Shown here: piece after piece, positions 11,705 to 23,578 of the stretch
Layout: each line of letters opens with the position of its first letter
How positions within the stretch are numbered: the first letter of the stretch is position 1
Assembly: GCA_963513935.1 (NCBI GenBank)
Contig: OY740765.1
Coordinates: 72,485,638-72,549,637, forward strand
DNA: 64,000 nt
Reading direction: 5' to 3'
Source of the DNA: Aphrophora alni
Taxonomy: Eukaryota; Arthropoda; Insecta; Hemiptera; Aphrophoridae
Program-made: the position numbers and the translations under genes
The notes under the pieces: generated by a model
Told to the model about the DNA's origin: nothing
The model's input: only the letters and a program-made list of their open reading frames with translations
Database searches by the model: none

Positions 11705-13720
11705 AAAAACTCTGATATTAACATATAAATTTAAAATGAATGTTTACATTAATACTAATTTTAAAAATTAACATAGGCATATTTTAAAAAAATTCTACAT
11801 GGCCATTTTAATTTTGTCCTTAGGTCTCTTGATCAAAAATATACTATTAACTTACTTTATTTTTAATTCAAATAAAGAAATCAAGTACTGTGAATCAATT
11901 TCTCTTAAAAAATTGACATATAATCAATATTAATACCGATTATTATTGTATTGTGATAATTACTGCTGAAAAATTGCTGCTATTTTCAGTTTGATTAAAA
12001 CAAAAACATTAAGTGCTAATACTATAAACACATTAATAAAACCAAAATAAGAACAAAATTGATGTTCAGAGAGCAAAATGAAAATTTTCTTTGTTGTGTA
12101 TTTGTTTAGTACCACCTACCACAGATATTTTATTTGTTGTGTATTATTTAGTACCACACCTACCACAGCAAGCAAACAGAAATATTTATACCACTACATT
12201 AGTTTCTACTAATATTCTGTTTGAAGTTTTTATTATTAGTTTAATTATATAAACTAAGTGGTATGAAAAAAAGACAATGTCTTTATGGTTGTGACTTTGG
12301 TTATTAGATTCGAAGTAAGATATGTAGTGGAGTATGCAGAAAATGTTGTTTCATTTCTTTTTCATCTTACAAGTGGTATTGGGAATGCAACCCCCTCCCC
12401 TTTAGATCATTCAATAAAATGAACCAATTGTTTTAAAAATCACATGTTGATTTAAAAATCAAGACAGGAATGGATATTAAAATACCTAATGTTTGCCTTA
12501 ACAGATCCTACGGGTAATGCCTTAGAACTTGGGTAATATAACATAACAAAAGCGTGGCTACGCTTATCAATAAAATACCTTTATTAGTTTTCATAGAATT
12601 TGTTTATTTGTAACATTTTTTTTTTTCTCCAAAGACTACATATTAATATCTAATCTATATACTACAACGAAAAAACTCTACCTTTTTTAGAGTCAGACTA
12701 ATTACGCCCCCTATCTTTATTAATACGTAATAGTCTCGAATCCTGAGATTTTTAGCCTACAGGATTCGTTCTCGCGTGACAAAAAGAATAAATTATCCAA
12801 TCCACTGGAAGTTTTTGGCTTACTATCTTGCTGGCCTGGATTGAATAACTTCTTCGATAATTTGAGTTGCCCCAAATTACCGGTACCCCCCTTTTTATTT
12901 ACGACTTCCAGTAACTGTATTTAAGATTACCCTATTTCTCAGGGAGAACACGAATTTACTCTATTTTCGAATTCTAATCTCGCAGGTGTGTGTCCTTAGG
13001 AATACCTTTTTGATACAATATATTTTACCCTTTTTTATAATAACAAACCTGAAAATATAGCATATAATTGTGTGACCAATTCTAAATAAAACACAGCTTT
13101 AGAGAATATATAAAAAAATTAATTCTTTTAATTAATTGAAACAAAAACAACTGAAATAATAAGCTTGACACAAGTCAACAAAATAAAATTCAAAACAATT
13201 TCTCTAATAAAATTAATGGATAACAACTAAAATATTTTTTCTTTTGAGCAGAAGGCAATCACTTATAACTTTCTTAAAATTGATCTATATAAAAATTTCT
13301 ATTTATCTCTGAATTTAAATTATTTAATTTATCAAATTTATTTAACGAAAAAGATTTTTATCCACACATGAGTTTGACATTATCTATTTTAATACATTTA
13401 TTTAATTACACACAAAAAAAAATTATCTCAGGAAAATCAGTGAGACTCTAAAATCGGGCCAATTTTGCCCTTTAAAAAAGGAAATTTGGATTTTCTCAGA
13501 CCTTGTCCGCCGTGTTGAAGATCCTGAGATGCTGATGGTCCTCTGGTGTCTGGTTGGTTGAATTTAGCGATTAAAGTTGTCTTATATTTTTTCCATGGAG
13601 TTTAGAAGGCTGGCTGGTTGTTCGAATCTATCACCTCCTATCGCTCTCGCTGATGCTGTTTTAATACTTTGGCATCGTAACACTTAAACTTCTTTATTGA
13701 GAATCTTGAGTCGGCAAACT
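11705..13720. other. No gene recognised
   Basis: AT-rich sequence. From about 12530 the base composition becomes more pyrimidine-rich on the plus strand, as it also does around 55240-56550. This may reflect an unrecognised retroelement flank, but I could not prove shared sequence. Confidence 0.35.
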
Positions 13721-13824
13721 GGCATAGCCACCCCTAGCACTTGTTCAAACTATTTTTTAAGAGAGACATTCGGGCATAGTCACCCCTAGCACCTGTTCTG
13801 CAACTTTTTTACAAGAGAGCTCTA
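13721..13824. repeat. Tandem duplication, unit about 52 bp
   Basis: The unit beginning ggcatagccacccctagcac recurs 52 bp later as ggcatagtcacccctagcac. The copies match over most of their length, including the AAGAGAG near the end. Confidence 0.75.
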
Positions 13825-15130
13825 TGAGATTCGTGCGGCTCTTTTTATAGCCAAAAACTATCGTATATCGATACCAATTTTTTTCCCTCACTGGACCGAT
13901 ACGATAGTTCCATTTATGGTGTATTTCCATGCAATTTCTTGATTATTTTTGGTGTAGGTGGTTCAGTTATTTATTATTAATTTATTTATTACGTTTACCG
14001 TTTTTAAATTGTCCTTTTTAATCACTTTGTTCTAATTAATCCTTTAATCTATTTTTGCTGTAAGTTGGTATTCTGGCTCCGCCTACAACTACGTAACTTA
14101 TCCTTGAACATTTAAACCCTGCAACTTGTAACTGGCCGATGTAAAAATCTTCATTGTTTTCCTTTTAATTGACTATAACACTTTTCCTAACAGTTTTTGC
14201 GTTTTTACTTAACCGGTGTCCTGTAGCTCTCGACCGCGGCAATTTCCCGCACTTCGAATGACATTTCTCGGACTATTCATTCGCCTTCAATAGCTTACGT
14301 AAGAATTTGCGTAATTTACAGTTTTTAATTCTTACACCTTTAAAGTTTTTGTTTTCAAACTTTGTCACTTTGTTTATTTCGTGATTTAAACGCACTAGCC
14401 GTGATAACATAATTCTACGACTTCTGGTAGTGATGTAATCCAGTGCGTATTTTCACACCTCTGGGTTTGGGGTTTATTTATTGACTGATTTTCCTGAAAC
14501 TTACACAACTCTTAGATATTAGGTTTTAACTTCTTTTTGCAAAATTTCCACTTCTTATCTTTTTTCGTTTTCATACTATAGCGTGAAAACCATAACTCTT
14601 TTGATTTAATCAAATTTAAATTTTTAATCATTAATTATAATATAACTTTATTTATTTAATTGCTTCTATACAATCCTTTTTTCAAAATTTATTTTTATTT
14701 ACTTTTATTAGCTTTTATACTTAACCTTTTCTGCTAACTTTTTAAATATCAATCTTTTCCAAATTTTAGCAAGAATACTTTTATCTTAAAATTACATTTT
14801 ATTTTCAGAAATACCAAGGTTTTTTATTTTTTATTAATTTTGAAAATTTTTAAATTCTTCATTTAAATATGCCGTAACGTCTGTTAGTTAATATGAAATA
14901 ACAGTACTAGATATGTATTGCATACAACTTGTATTACAACTACATATCCTTATACATTATTATTCCATATTTTCAAAATTCATAAAAAATGATTTTTCAA
15001 TTCAAAATCCGCCGACATAGGAATTTACTGTTAGAACAAGCCGGCAAGAGTTGACCTTGGACCATTTCATAGTTCAATCTCACCGACCGGCTATAAGCAG
15101 TAAAAAGTTCTACAAAACATCAAAACCTTG
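13825..15130. other. No gene recognised
   Basis: Mixed sequence with a small GC-richer island at about 14210-14300 (ctctcgaccgcggcaat). No reading frame of note. Confidence 0.4.
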
Positions 15131-15139
15131 CATTGGGAT

Positions 15140-15215
15140 TATTTTTTGATATTTTTCTTTTTTGACCAAAACATAACCCCATACAACGAATTTCCGTTGT
15201 AATACACATCATTGA
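15140..15215. repeat. Dispersed repeat shared in inverted orientation with 63935-64000
   Basis: The block ttttttgaccaaaacataac then cccatacaacgaatttccgt occurs here. Its reverse complement, with few changes, closes the window at 63935-64000. The core ACAACGAATTTCCGTTGT is itself a near-palindrome. The two copies are almost 49 kb apart and probably represent ends of one transposon family. Confidence 0.7.
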
Positions 15216-15486
15216 GTCAAACATCTTCACAGTGTTAACTGAAAGATGCCTCTACATTACATAACAGTATCTACAAAGAAAATAAACCGTATTTATTTAT
15301 ATACATAATTATGTAAATCGGGAACATATGAAATAGAGAATATTTAACTTTAATGTAATAGCAGATATTTCTTGTTGAAACTCAATATTCAAGGATAAAA
15401 TAAAGCAAAAGCTTAAAGTTTCAAATATTTTAATAATCAAATGAGCTACAATTGTTGCCTTTTATTGTACAAAAAATCTAGGGAAA

Positions 15487-15869
15487 ATGTTGGTCAATAA
15501 TAAAGATAAAAAAGAAATGTTAGAAAATAGTGGAGTTTATAAAATATCTTGTCAAGATTGTGACTCTGAGTACATAGGTCAATCAGGTAGATCTATAAAA
15601 GTTAGAATTAAAGAACATGTAAACAGCTGGAAACATGGCTATAGAAACTCTAACTTTGCTAACCATCTTTTGGACTCGGGTCATAGTTTTGATCCGAAAT
15701 TGAATGTTAAACTCTTACATATATAGAAAATAAAAGCAATAGATTAAATAATTTAGAATGTTTAGAAATAAATAGATCTATTTCACTTAGGCCTATTCTC
15801 AACTTAAATGACCAAATTGTATTAAATTCGTCACCTCTTCTAAAACCCATCCGTAACATAGTTCATTAA
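15487..15869 (+). pseudogene. Penelope-like GIY-YIG endonuclease domain, frameshifted
   Basis: The first frame (15487-15726, 79 codons) carries the GIY-YIG nuclease core that nicks target DNA for Penelope-like insertion. It shows GVY at residues 16-18, the PLE-type Cys pair CQDC at 22-25, EYIG at 28-31, Arg35, and NHLLDSGH at 59-66. A stop follows at once. A second frame then continues the domain with RLNNLECLEI, supplying the expected conserved Glu, and runs through LNDQIVLNSSPLLKPI to a stop at 15867-15869. A single frameshift near 15725 thus breaks an otherwise intact C-terminus. No reverse transcriptase remains upstream. The copy is dead but fairly young. Confidence 0.8.
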
Positions 15870-15981
15870 CCTTTATCTACCTGCTAGGTCATCCCACTAC
15901 CTTTCCCGATTTCTCTATTGTATTTCAGTTTCCTGTTACTTATGTTTAAATAGTTGTCTATACCTGTAAATTATCAGTTGC

Positions 15982-16011
15982 CCGATGATGCCACAAGGCG
16001 AAACAATTGAA
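15982..16011 (+). ncRNA. Hammerhead-ribozyme-like motif in Penelope terminal arm
   Basis: CCGATGA (canonical CUGANGA with one change, U4 to C) is followed by an extra T and then the stem GCC-acaa-GGC. GAAA and the self-complementary CAATTG come next. The order and spacing match hammerhead core boxes flanking stem II, and hammerheads are known in Penelope-like terminal repeats. The U4 change and the base between A9 and stem II make this copy probably inactive. Confidence 0.45.
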
Positions 16012-16298
16012 GCTCATTTGATTATTAAAATATTTGAAACTTTAAGCTTTTGCTTTATTTTATCTTTAGAGAATATTTATTTATAAATCACTATATAAAT
16101 TATAAGATTATTTGATTTTTTATATTATATATGAAAATGAATTTTTAACAAAATTCGAATCCTAGTAACAACATTATAAAATTTATAATCTATATCAGCT
16201 TCAAAGAAGATATAAATAAATATCTATTATATACATAACTAACTATTGTGTATCTAAAATCAGATCATTTAGTTAAAAATAAAATAAATTTAAAATGT

Positions 16299-16302
<4 letters not shown>

Positions 16303-16337
<35 letters not shown>
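16303..16337. repeat. Poly(T) tract, 35 nt
   Basis: An uninterrupted T run, possibly the poly(A) tail of a minus-strand retroposon. No element body was recognised to its right. The adjoining text gagagctgtgataactttgt is also found, inverted and with small changes, at about 42413-42440. Confidence 0.85.
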
Positions 16338-16339
<2 letters not shown>

Positions 16340-16341
<2 letters not shown>

Positions 16342-17560
16342 CAGAGGTTTTGAGAGCTGTGATAACTTTGTCTTGTGGTATACCGACCTAACTTATAACA
16401 AGTCTTTTGTTTAGATCAAGTGTTTTTCATGAGACTTTATAAATAATTAGATGACAGAACTAAAGAAATAAGAAAGTAAAAACAAAAGTTTGTATAAATT
16501 GATTCAACAAAAGTCAGAAATTCCCACACACACATAATACAGTGTTACAGGTACTTTTAGAAGTATTTTAAAAATGAAGCCCATTACAACAATTTTCAGG
16601 AATAAAAGTGGCTATTTATGTGTATATAAACAGGTAAACTTCGTTTACTACCTATATGTGACAAAAAAATTTACTGTATGTAATGGTTTCCAACTCGAAT
16701 TTAAAATTTCAGAAGTATATGTAGAAGTATTTAATAACTATTTTGTACAGTAAACATTATGAGAAGTGATAAGAGGTCATATCTTCCTGCATCACAGAAA
16801 TAAAAATAACATCTGAAGAGATTGTAACACCTATCCCCATTGTATAGCCTTAACTAGGGTGGGTCCGGAATATCACACTTGTCCTCACTGTGATTCCTTG
16901 AAAAGACAACATAATTTGAGGAAACTTTGTGGGCCTAAAGTTTATTGGTGATCATAAAATTGTCATGGGTTGGATAAGGAAAAAATGTAGGAAGTATTAT
17001 AGTTAGAATATATATTTATATAAACATATAAAATATAATTCTACAACTGATCTATTGAAAGAAACGTAAAAGTAATAGGAACATAAGATGTACTCTACAC
17101 ACTTAAAATTAAGTTATCAACCAATATCAAAATACATTAAATAAACATTGAAAGATTAACATTGCTCTAGTTTAATATCAGCAAACATTTTTGAGAAATT
17201 ACTGCCTTCTGGATCTAAAGAAACAAATTGGTTTAATCAAATAGTTATAAAAAATATAAAAAACTTACTTGATCTAAACTTGCAAAGAATTTGTAACATA
17301 AACATGTCCTAATCGTAAATAGTATTTATTGTAAATAAACTTTCAATGATGGTGCTCAATTTTGTTTTTGTGATTTTGCACACAGATTTGGGTCATTATA
17401 ATTCACTTTTCGCTAAAGTTTTAATGAAATCAGTAGAGTCAATTTTGCGAAATTACATCTTCTATAACTGTCCCATAACCGAGTTGTATTTTTTAACCAT
17501 AAACTCACGAGCTAAGCAAAGTCATTTAGAGCAGATTTTGAGAAAATCTGCTACACTCAA
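16340..17560. other. No gene recognised
   Basis: AT-rich DNA. The 89-codon plus frame at 17346-17615 overlaps, at its end, the RT fragment on the other strand and looks spurious. Confidence 0.4.
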
Positions 17561-17569
17561 ATTTCTTCA

Positions 17570-17750
17570 AGTTTTTTGGGGACTAAAAAGGCAGGGCAGG
17601 CATAAGGAGAAATAATACCCTTGGTGAGGAGTTCATCAATATGGTCTCTTAGAGCTTGAAACTTCAAAGGAGCGTATTGATAAGGTCATGAACGTACTTT
17701 GGTCGAAGTATCTTTAACATTAATGTGGTATGTTAACAGGTTGGTCTTAC
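17570..17750 (-). pseudogene. LTR-retrotransposon reverse transcriptase fragment (Ty3/gypsy-like)
   Basis: Read on the minus strand, this segment gives TYHINVKDTS, then PYQYAPLKFQALRDHIDELL and TKGIISPYACPAFLVPK. It reproduces the N-terminal start of gypsy-type RT: H-x-I-x-V-x-D, the Y-R-x-x-P run, then an I-x-x-L-L-x-x-G-I-I-x-x-S-x-S-P-x-x-S-P-x-x-L-V-x-K motif. An internal stop sits before PYQYAP, and the frame decays after VPK. The catalytic YxDD motif is not present. No LTRs were recognised, though the minisatellite at 18.36-18.97 kb lies close by. Confidence 0.6.
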
Positions 17751-18186
17751 CTAATTTCATTGTGACAGTATTGTTAGAATTAGAATAGCTTTAGTTAGAA
17801 ATAGAGTCTAAGTTCTTTTTAAGAAGCCAGAATGACAACTATTATAGGACAGACCTGGAAAACTGACAAAATTGCTTACTTTGCAAGCAAGGCGGACGTC
17901 ATTGATGCTACACTGATATATAAACCCGTGGGTAGGAGGAAACATTGTCAGTGGGGTAAGATTGATCAAGAGAAGGTGCTGCAGGAATTCTTGAAGATAA
18001 CCAGACGGACTTAGCGAGTTAGATCTTCCTGAGAGAATGGAGACTTCAGACAAGCATCCATAAAAATTTCAAATAGGGTGAGCAAATTTCGTATATTAAG
18101 AAATTTGTAATTATTTAAGAGTCAGATAATTGAACTATAATATAGAATCAGATCTGTGAATCATAACAATTAGTCATTCTGGTTTA

Positions 18187-18207
18187 ATAATAATAATAAT
18201 AATAATA
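18187..18207. repeat. (TAA)n microsatellite
   Basis: About seven TAA units. Confidence 0.9.
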
Positions 18208-18359
18208 ACAAGACCATAGCATTGTAATAAGATAGGAGATAGTTATTCTTAATAATAAAGGTTGAGTACTGTATGTTAAGTAGAAAACTAATGGAGTAGA
18301 ATAACAGACAGAACTTTGGAAACGTGCGAGAATGCTTTGAACAAAGACTGCATGAATGA

Positions 18360-18835
18360 ATTTAACTGAGAAAGTTATTGCTTAGTTTATTTTGGCACAT
18401 GGCAGCAACACATCATAGACATTAATAACGATTTTTAACTAAGAATGTTTTGTTTAGTTTATTTTGGCACATAGCAGAAACAGATCACACACACTAATAA
18501 TGATTCTTAACTGTGAAAGTTATTGCTTAGTTTATTTTGGTATGTAGTAGCAACACATCACATACATTAAAATGGTTTAAACTGAGAAAGTTATTAATTA
18601 GTTTATTTTGGTCCTTAGCAGCAACACATCATATATATTAAAAATAATTTGAACCGAGAAAGTTATTAGTTTGTTTATTTTGATCCATAGCAGTGACACA
18701 TGACATACATTAAAATTTATTTTAAGTGAGAAAGTTATTAATTACTTTATTTTGTTCTATAGCAGGAACACGGAATGTAAATTTAAAATTATTTTAACTG
18801 AGAAAGTTATTAATTAGTTTATTTTGGTCTGTATA
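18360..18835. repeat. Minisatellite, period about 72 bp, six to seven copies
   Basis: The marker gagaaagttattnnttagtt followed by tattttgg recurs at about 18368, 18441, 18512, 18584, 18656, 18728 and 18800, a spacing of 71-73 bp. Each unit also holds a variant of tagcagcaacacatcacatac. Copies have diverged by point changes but keep the period. Confidence 0.9.
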
Positions 18836-18840
18836 TGTGC

Positions 18841-18965
18841 GTGAGAAAGTTAGAGCAATATTTTTGCACTGAATAAAAGTTTTACTATATATAGGTGTGT
18901 GAGAAAGTTAGTGCAATATTTGTGCACAATTACTGGTTACACTATGTATGGGTATGTGAGAAAAT
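18841..18965. repeat. Second minisatellite register, period about 58 bp
   Basis: Immediately after the 72-bp array, gtgagaaagttagngcaata recurs at 18841 and 18899, with a decayed third start at 18957. It shares only the gagaaagtta core with the first array. Confidence 0.8.
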
Positions 18966-18969
18966 TAAT

Positions 18970-21900
18970 GGAAGTGTAAGATAAAAATGGGTGAACAAAC
19001 ATTTGTGTATAGAGTGATCTGGTAGTCCTCTCATAAGTAAAGTAGATTCATGAAAGAACAACAGTTGGAATCATTCTGGGTTAATATGTAAAAATAGATG
19101 TAATTTGACTTCAATGTATTTAAATAAACCCTTAAGTTGATAAGATAGGTTGACATTAGCATAATAAGAGAGTTAATTTAATGATAAAGATATTTGGAGT
19201 AGATAAATAACATAATAAAATATTGAGTACAAAACTGAACCACTTACGATTATTTTATTATGTTAATCAAGAACCCAGGACTAATAAAGGAAAATTCCTA
19301 ACAGGTGGTAGAGAGAGTATTAGAATAAGGGAGACTTGGAGACCAGAATTTTATATAAAGTAAACTTATACTTGTATAGAAAAAAAAGTCATATGACATT
19401 TTCCAAATAATTAATCTAACACCATTTAAATAGTTTTGAAAGATATAACATTTATTTAAAAAAATAGTGTACTTTTAAATAAACAAGAGGTTGGGGTTCG
19501 TAAAACAGAAACTGGTTCGTAAAACAGAAACTAACTGTTAAGTGAAAACCTACACGATTAATATAAGAGTCAAAATAAAATCGTGCATGCAAAATGACTA
19601 CGTATATAACTTTCTCTTTTTTAATATTTACTTTGCATTGTACTGAATATAAGCCGTTAAAACAATTCTTAAATGTAATTTTAGCAAGTGTGATATAAAT
19701 GTAGAACTAATAACATTTATATTAACGCAAATAATTTTGTACGGAATATCTCAAATTTGTATTTTTGTAAAATGTAATTGGATAAAAAAAAAACAACAGT
19801 GTAGCCTTACATTATACAGTTAGAATGGAAAATAACCCTTGTTCAATTACTTTTGTAAACTTCAATCAGACCTTTTCTTGTTATTTCACATCAATCATCA
19901 TTATTATCATTTTTCTGTTATTTCATATCATAAGTAAGTGAAAATGATTCAAAATTAAAATATATTTTATATAAAATAATTATATTTATTTGTAAATAAA
20001 AATTAATAACAATTAAGAGTATTTTAAAAGTTCATTCTGAAAAAGGCATAAAATTGGCTTATATGCTAATAATATAATATAACCCAACCTCACCTTTCCT
20101 TTTCTTGTGGTGTATAACTTCATGGGATCTCCATTAGTGCACAACCTACGATTATGCTAAATACCTTTGCTCTGTAAAAAATTAATAGTTTTTCTTTGGT
20201 ATCTGTTAAAGATGCTAGTTAAGAAAGTTTATATTGTCTGTGTTAAAAATAGGTAATTTAATCTAATCAGATGATTTTAAACAATAATTTTTTTAAACAG
20301 AGGTTGTAAAAGTCAATTGTATCTTGATCTTAAGAAATGTTTATAGGGAAAATCATATTAATTAAGATCTAAAACATCAGAAAAATAAAGATAATAATGA
20401 TGACTGATATAACAAAAAGGTTCTTTTTATCTTCCGATTTGTCAAGCTAAGTGATACATAGTTTACACTTCACTATAGATCAAATAAATAATTAAAACAA
20501 ATCAACTGTTTCATACTTTCATTTATTTAACATCATCATCACAATAAAAACCACTTATAAATTAACATTTATTTAATCAAAAGATAAAAATAAACATTAA
20601 ATTCAATTGAATGAACAATTAAATTATTGTAATTCCTCTTGCAAACATCTAATACTTCTGCCATTCACATTAACATTAATATTATAGCCATAACATTAAT
20701 TATCCAGCATTATACTACAACTAAATTATTTCCTAAAACAAATCAGAACTACATTAAAATTTGAAATTATACATAGTAAAATTATATTTAAATTAAAACT
20801 ATAGTATATAAGTATATATTTTTTAATATTATCAAGGATTAATCACTTTTACAACTTCCAGTTGACTTCAAACTTTAATGAAATACTCCAATTTTCACGC
20901 CAACCAGACAACGTTACTTTGTACTTCTATAACAACAACTGAAGATGGTGACAATTTTGTCTTTGTTTGCTTGTTGTAGAAATTGAAATATTTCTTAAAC
21001 ATTTTAAAACATTGGCAGAAATTTTGCTCAATATATTTAATTGATTTTTCCATCTAACTTAGTTAACTTAGTCTAACACATGTTTTTGTCATGTGTTAAT
21101 TTATTAAATTGTGTGAAATCTGTTCAGTTTATGGATTTTACATGTAAATTACAATGAATTTTAAATTAAATCACAACATGTCACATTTCCTGTAAACAAA
21201 AGGTAATGAATAGAAAAAAAAAACCATATTTATATTGATATTTCAAAATCATTATTGATGATTATGAGTTATAAAGTAATAAGAAGGAAAATTACTAGAC
21301 TTATGTGATCAGACAAGAAACACAAGTGTGGTCATTTCATATCGAGCATTTTACTAATAGCAAACTTTCAAAAAATAGCTTTTCAGAAACTCCTGAAGTC
21401 TGTGTCAAAACTGATAATTTTAGAATAATTATAAAATAATTTGTTCTTTAAAATTATTAAACTTTCTTTGCAATATTCATATACAGTACTTAGCAATGTA
21501 AAAATTGACTAGTGATAAATTTATTAAATACAGTAATTACAACCATTCTTCAATTATTTTCATTAATTTTTAGCCTTAAGAATCACCATGCTAAGGGAAA
21601 GTAAATATAATACTATGTCAAGCTATCAGAATAAAAACCATTTATAAGATAACATTAAAGTAGCGATAAATTAAACCTACAGTAAGCAATGTAAAATTAT
21701 AATTCTCCTTTCATAGAATTATTACTGCATGTCATATACAAATTGAGAAGCCATTAGATTATAAAATTAGTTATTTAACATAACTCCACAACTATCAATT
21801 ACAATTTGTAAAATTCCTTGATAACATTAAATTAACCCATATGAAATCAGTTCCTTTTAATCATTTTTATAAATTGACATACATAATAGCATGTTTCAAA

Positions 21901-22280
21901 ACAAATGAGAATTTAAGTAGTCATCAAAATTTGTTCTGTGGGCTCTCTAACAACTTATTCTCACAATGTTTAAAAAAAGTATATAAGAAGAGGTCTATAA
22001 GCCTGAAATAGGACCATTTCGAGGAAATGGTCTCCCTCATTTCCCATATTGCATAACTTGCGAAAATACTGTAGCAGTATGAATCATGTAGTTATTATGA
22101 TGACAGTCAGCGGAAGTGGAAAATGCTCAGAAGTTAGAACGCTGCATATAGTGATAAGGCTTCCAATCACCTATTACTAGTGATCAGCCTAGTTCGTCAC
22201 TTGGTTACTTTATTTTGTTCGTAATTTAGTTGATTTCATTCCAGTTAGTGGCGATCCAGCGATAGCGTTACTAAAATAAT
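18970..22280. other. No gene recognised
   Basis: Very AT-rich, intron-like or intergenic sequence. The only repeat noted is a 20-bp perfect tandem duplication (ggttcgtaaaacagaaact, twice) at 19495-19533. No transposon protein or splice-bounded frame stood out. Confidence 0.45.
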
Positions 22281-22284
22281 AGGG

Positions 22285-23280
22285 TGTTTCCAGTAACGTA
22301 TTACCACGATCACAGCTTGTACTTGATAATAGTGTTATTCATCCTATTATGTTATATAACACCCACCTCTACCAAATGCAATTTATCTTCTTTCTCATTA
22401 TTAGGGACACTTGTTACATACTTTGCAGTTCCAGCTAGGGTGTGTTATGCCTAATTTGTTAGGTTTTCCTTGAAACCATATTCTGATATCACACTTTTAT
22501 GACGCATTGATTTTTCTAATTGATTTTTTTTATCCTTATGATGAAAAGTATTACCAAACATTGCAATAAAAGAGTGTTACAGGCTTTTCTCCATGAAGTT
22601 TTGATTCATGTGATTCTGTTATTGATGTATTGCACAAATAGCAATAGTTGTGTGTTACATCGGTTGTGTACATCGGAATTCGTACACTGGCTGTGTGCAT
22701 GTTTTATGCTTCTTAGTGCTTACAAATAATAAGAACACAACTTTAAATAAAGGTAAGTACAAAATGTTGTCAAGCTAAGCTACATCTTTATTCTTAGGCT
22801 TCGTTAAAACCCTTGGACATAAATATGCTCACAATAATTTACTATAGTTATTCTTTATAAAATAAGTTACTGCTTTTTTTAAAAAAAGTTCTACATACCT
22901 TATTTCTTAATAATAAAATAAGTTTTCAATGCAAGTAATAAAACATAATATCAACTTTTCTAGATTAAGGTTGGGTGAATTAGGCGTTAAAATAAGTATG
23001 TACATGAAATTTACGTTACAAGGGAATAAAAGAAGAAATTGTGCGTTATTTTCCAAGCGGTCACCCATCCAAGTACTAACCACGGTCGATGTTGATTGAC
23101 TTTGGTAATGTATAAATGCATTGAATTCTGTAGTTTTTAAATTGAGATTTTTTGGTAAAAAAAATTAGCTCCGCGTTGAAAACTTATTTTATTTTTAAGA
23201 AATGGTAATTCTCTACAAAGAAAGTCACTGCTAAGTTACGAAATGAGATGTAAATTACATAGGCAAAATCATTGGTGTCT
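22285..23280 (-). repeat. Copy A of a ~1 kb dispersed repeat carrying a 5S-like segment
   Basis: Read in reverse complement, this region follows 31740-32730 nearly end to end. Shared blocks include the one around ccaagggttttaacgaagcc, the one around gtgcataaaacatg/acacagccagtgtacgaatt, the Trp-less AT stretches, and the 5S-like stretch. The copies lie in opposite orientation about 8.5 kb apart. Neither carries a recognised gene. Confidence 0.75.
23041..23108 (-). repeat. 5S rRNA-derived segment, 3' half
   Basis: In reverse complement this contains AAGTCAATCAACATCGACCG, then GGTTAGTACTTGGATGGG and TGACCGCTTGG. This is the well-known 3' half of eukaryotic 5S rRNA, covering the internal promoter boxes A, IE and C. 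The 5' third of the gene is absent and the 3' end decays. It belongs to the surrounding dispersed repeat, as in 5S-derived SINEs, and is not a functional 5S gene. Confidence 0.8.
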
Positions 23281-23578
23281 TGTGGGTTTTCCTGACTATT
23301 CCTGAAAACAAAAAACAAGTATAGTATTAGTTTATAAAGCCTAACAGACTGCTACACTTTTCTAAGGTGCCATTAGAAATTTATAGTGGAGGCTTCCTAT
23401 ATTCCACCCAATAACAATGGAGTTCCGAACAAAGGATGTAACCTTTTATATTATTTATATACGTCTTTGATATATTAGGTACTTGTTTATTTTTTAAGTT
23501 AATTTGTAAATCAATTAAGGACTGCAGTACACTTGGAAAATAAGAAATTTTTAAATTATTATATTAATAAACTATATA

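Larger units (their letters stand above)
15394..16064 (+). mobile_element. Truncated Penelope-like retroelement with inverted terminal arms
   Basis: The arm at 15394-15459 is repeated in inverted orientation at 15997-16064; about 54 bp from gataaaataaagcaaaagc to atgagct match exactly. Between the arms lies only the 3' end of the coding region, a GIY-YIG domain. Penelope-like elements commonly carry inverted or partial terminal repeats (pLTRs) after 5' truncation. Sequence just outside the left arm (15340-15394) recurs at 44372-44430 in reverse complement, so the two loci carry the same family. Confidence 0.8.

Noticed and set aside
17808..18053. 81-codon minus-strand frame upstream of the LTR-type RT fragment
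   Set aside because: It could be polyprotein sequence, but no protease or RT motif can be read, and the overlapping plus frame is as open.
18360..18965. Regularly spaced repeats that superficially resemble a CRISPR array
   Set aside because: The whole 72-bp unit is repeated, with no unique spacers, in a eukaryotic locus. It is a minisatellite.
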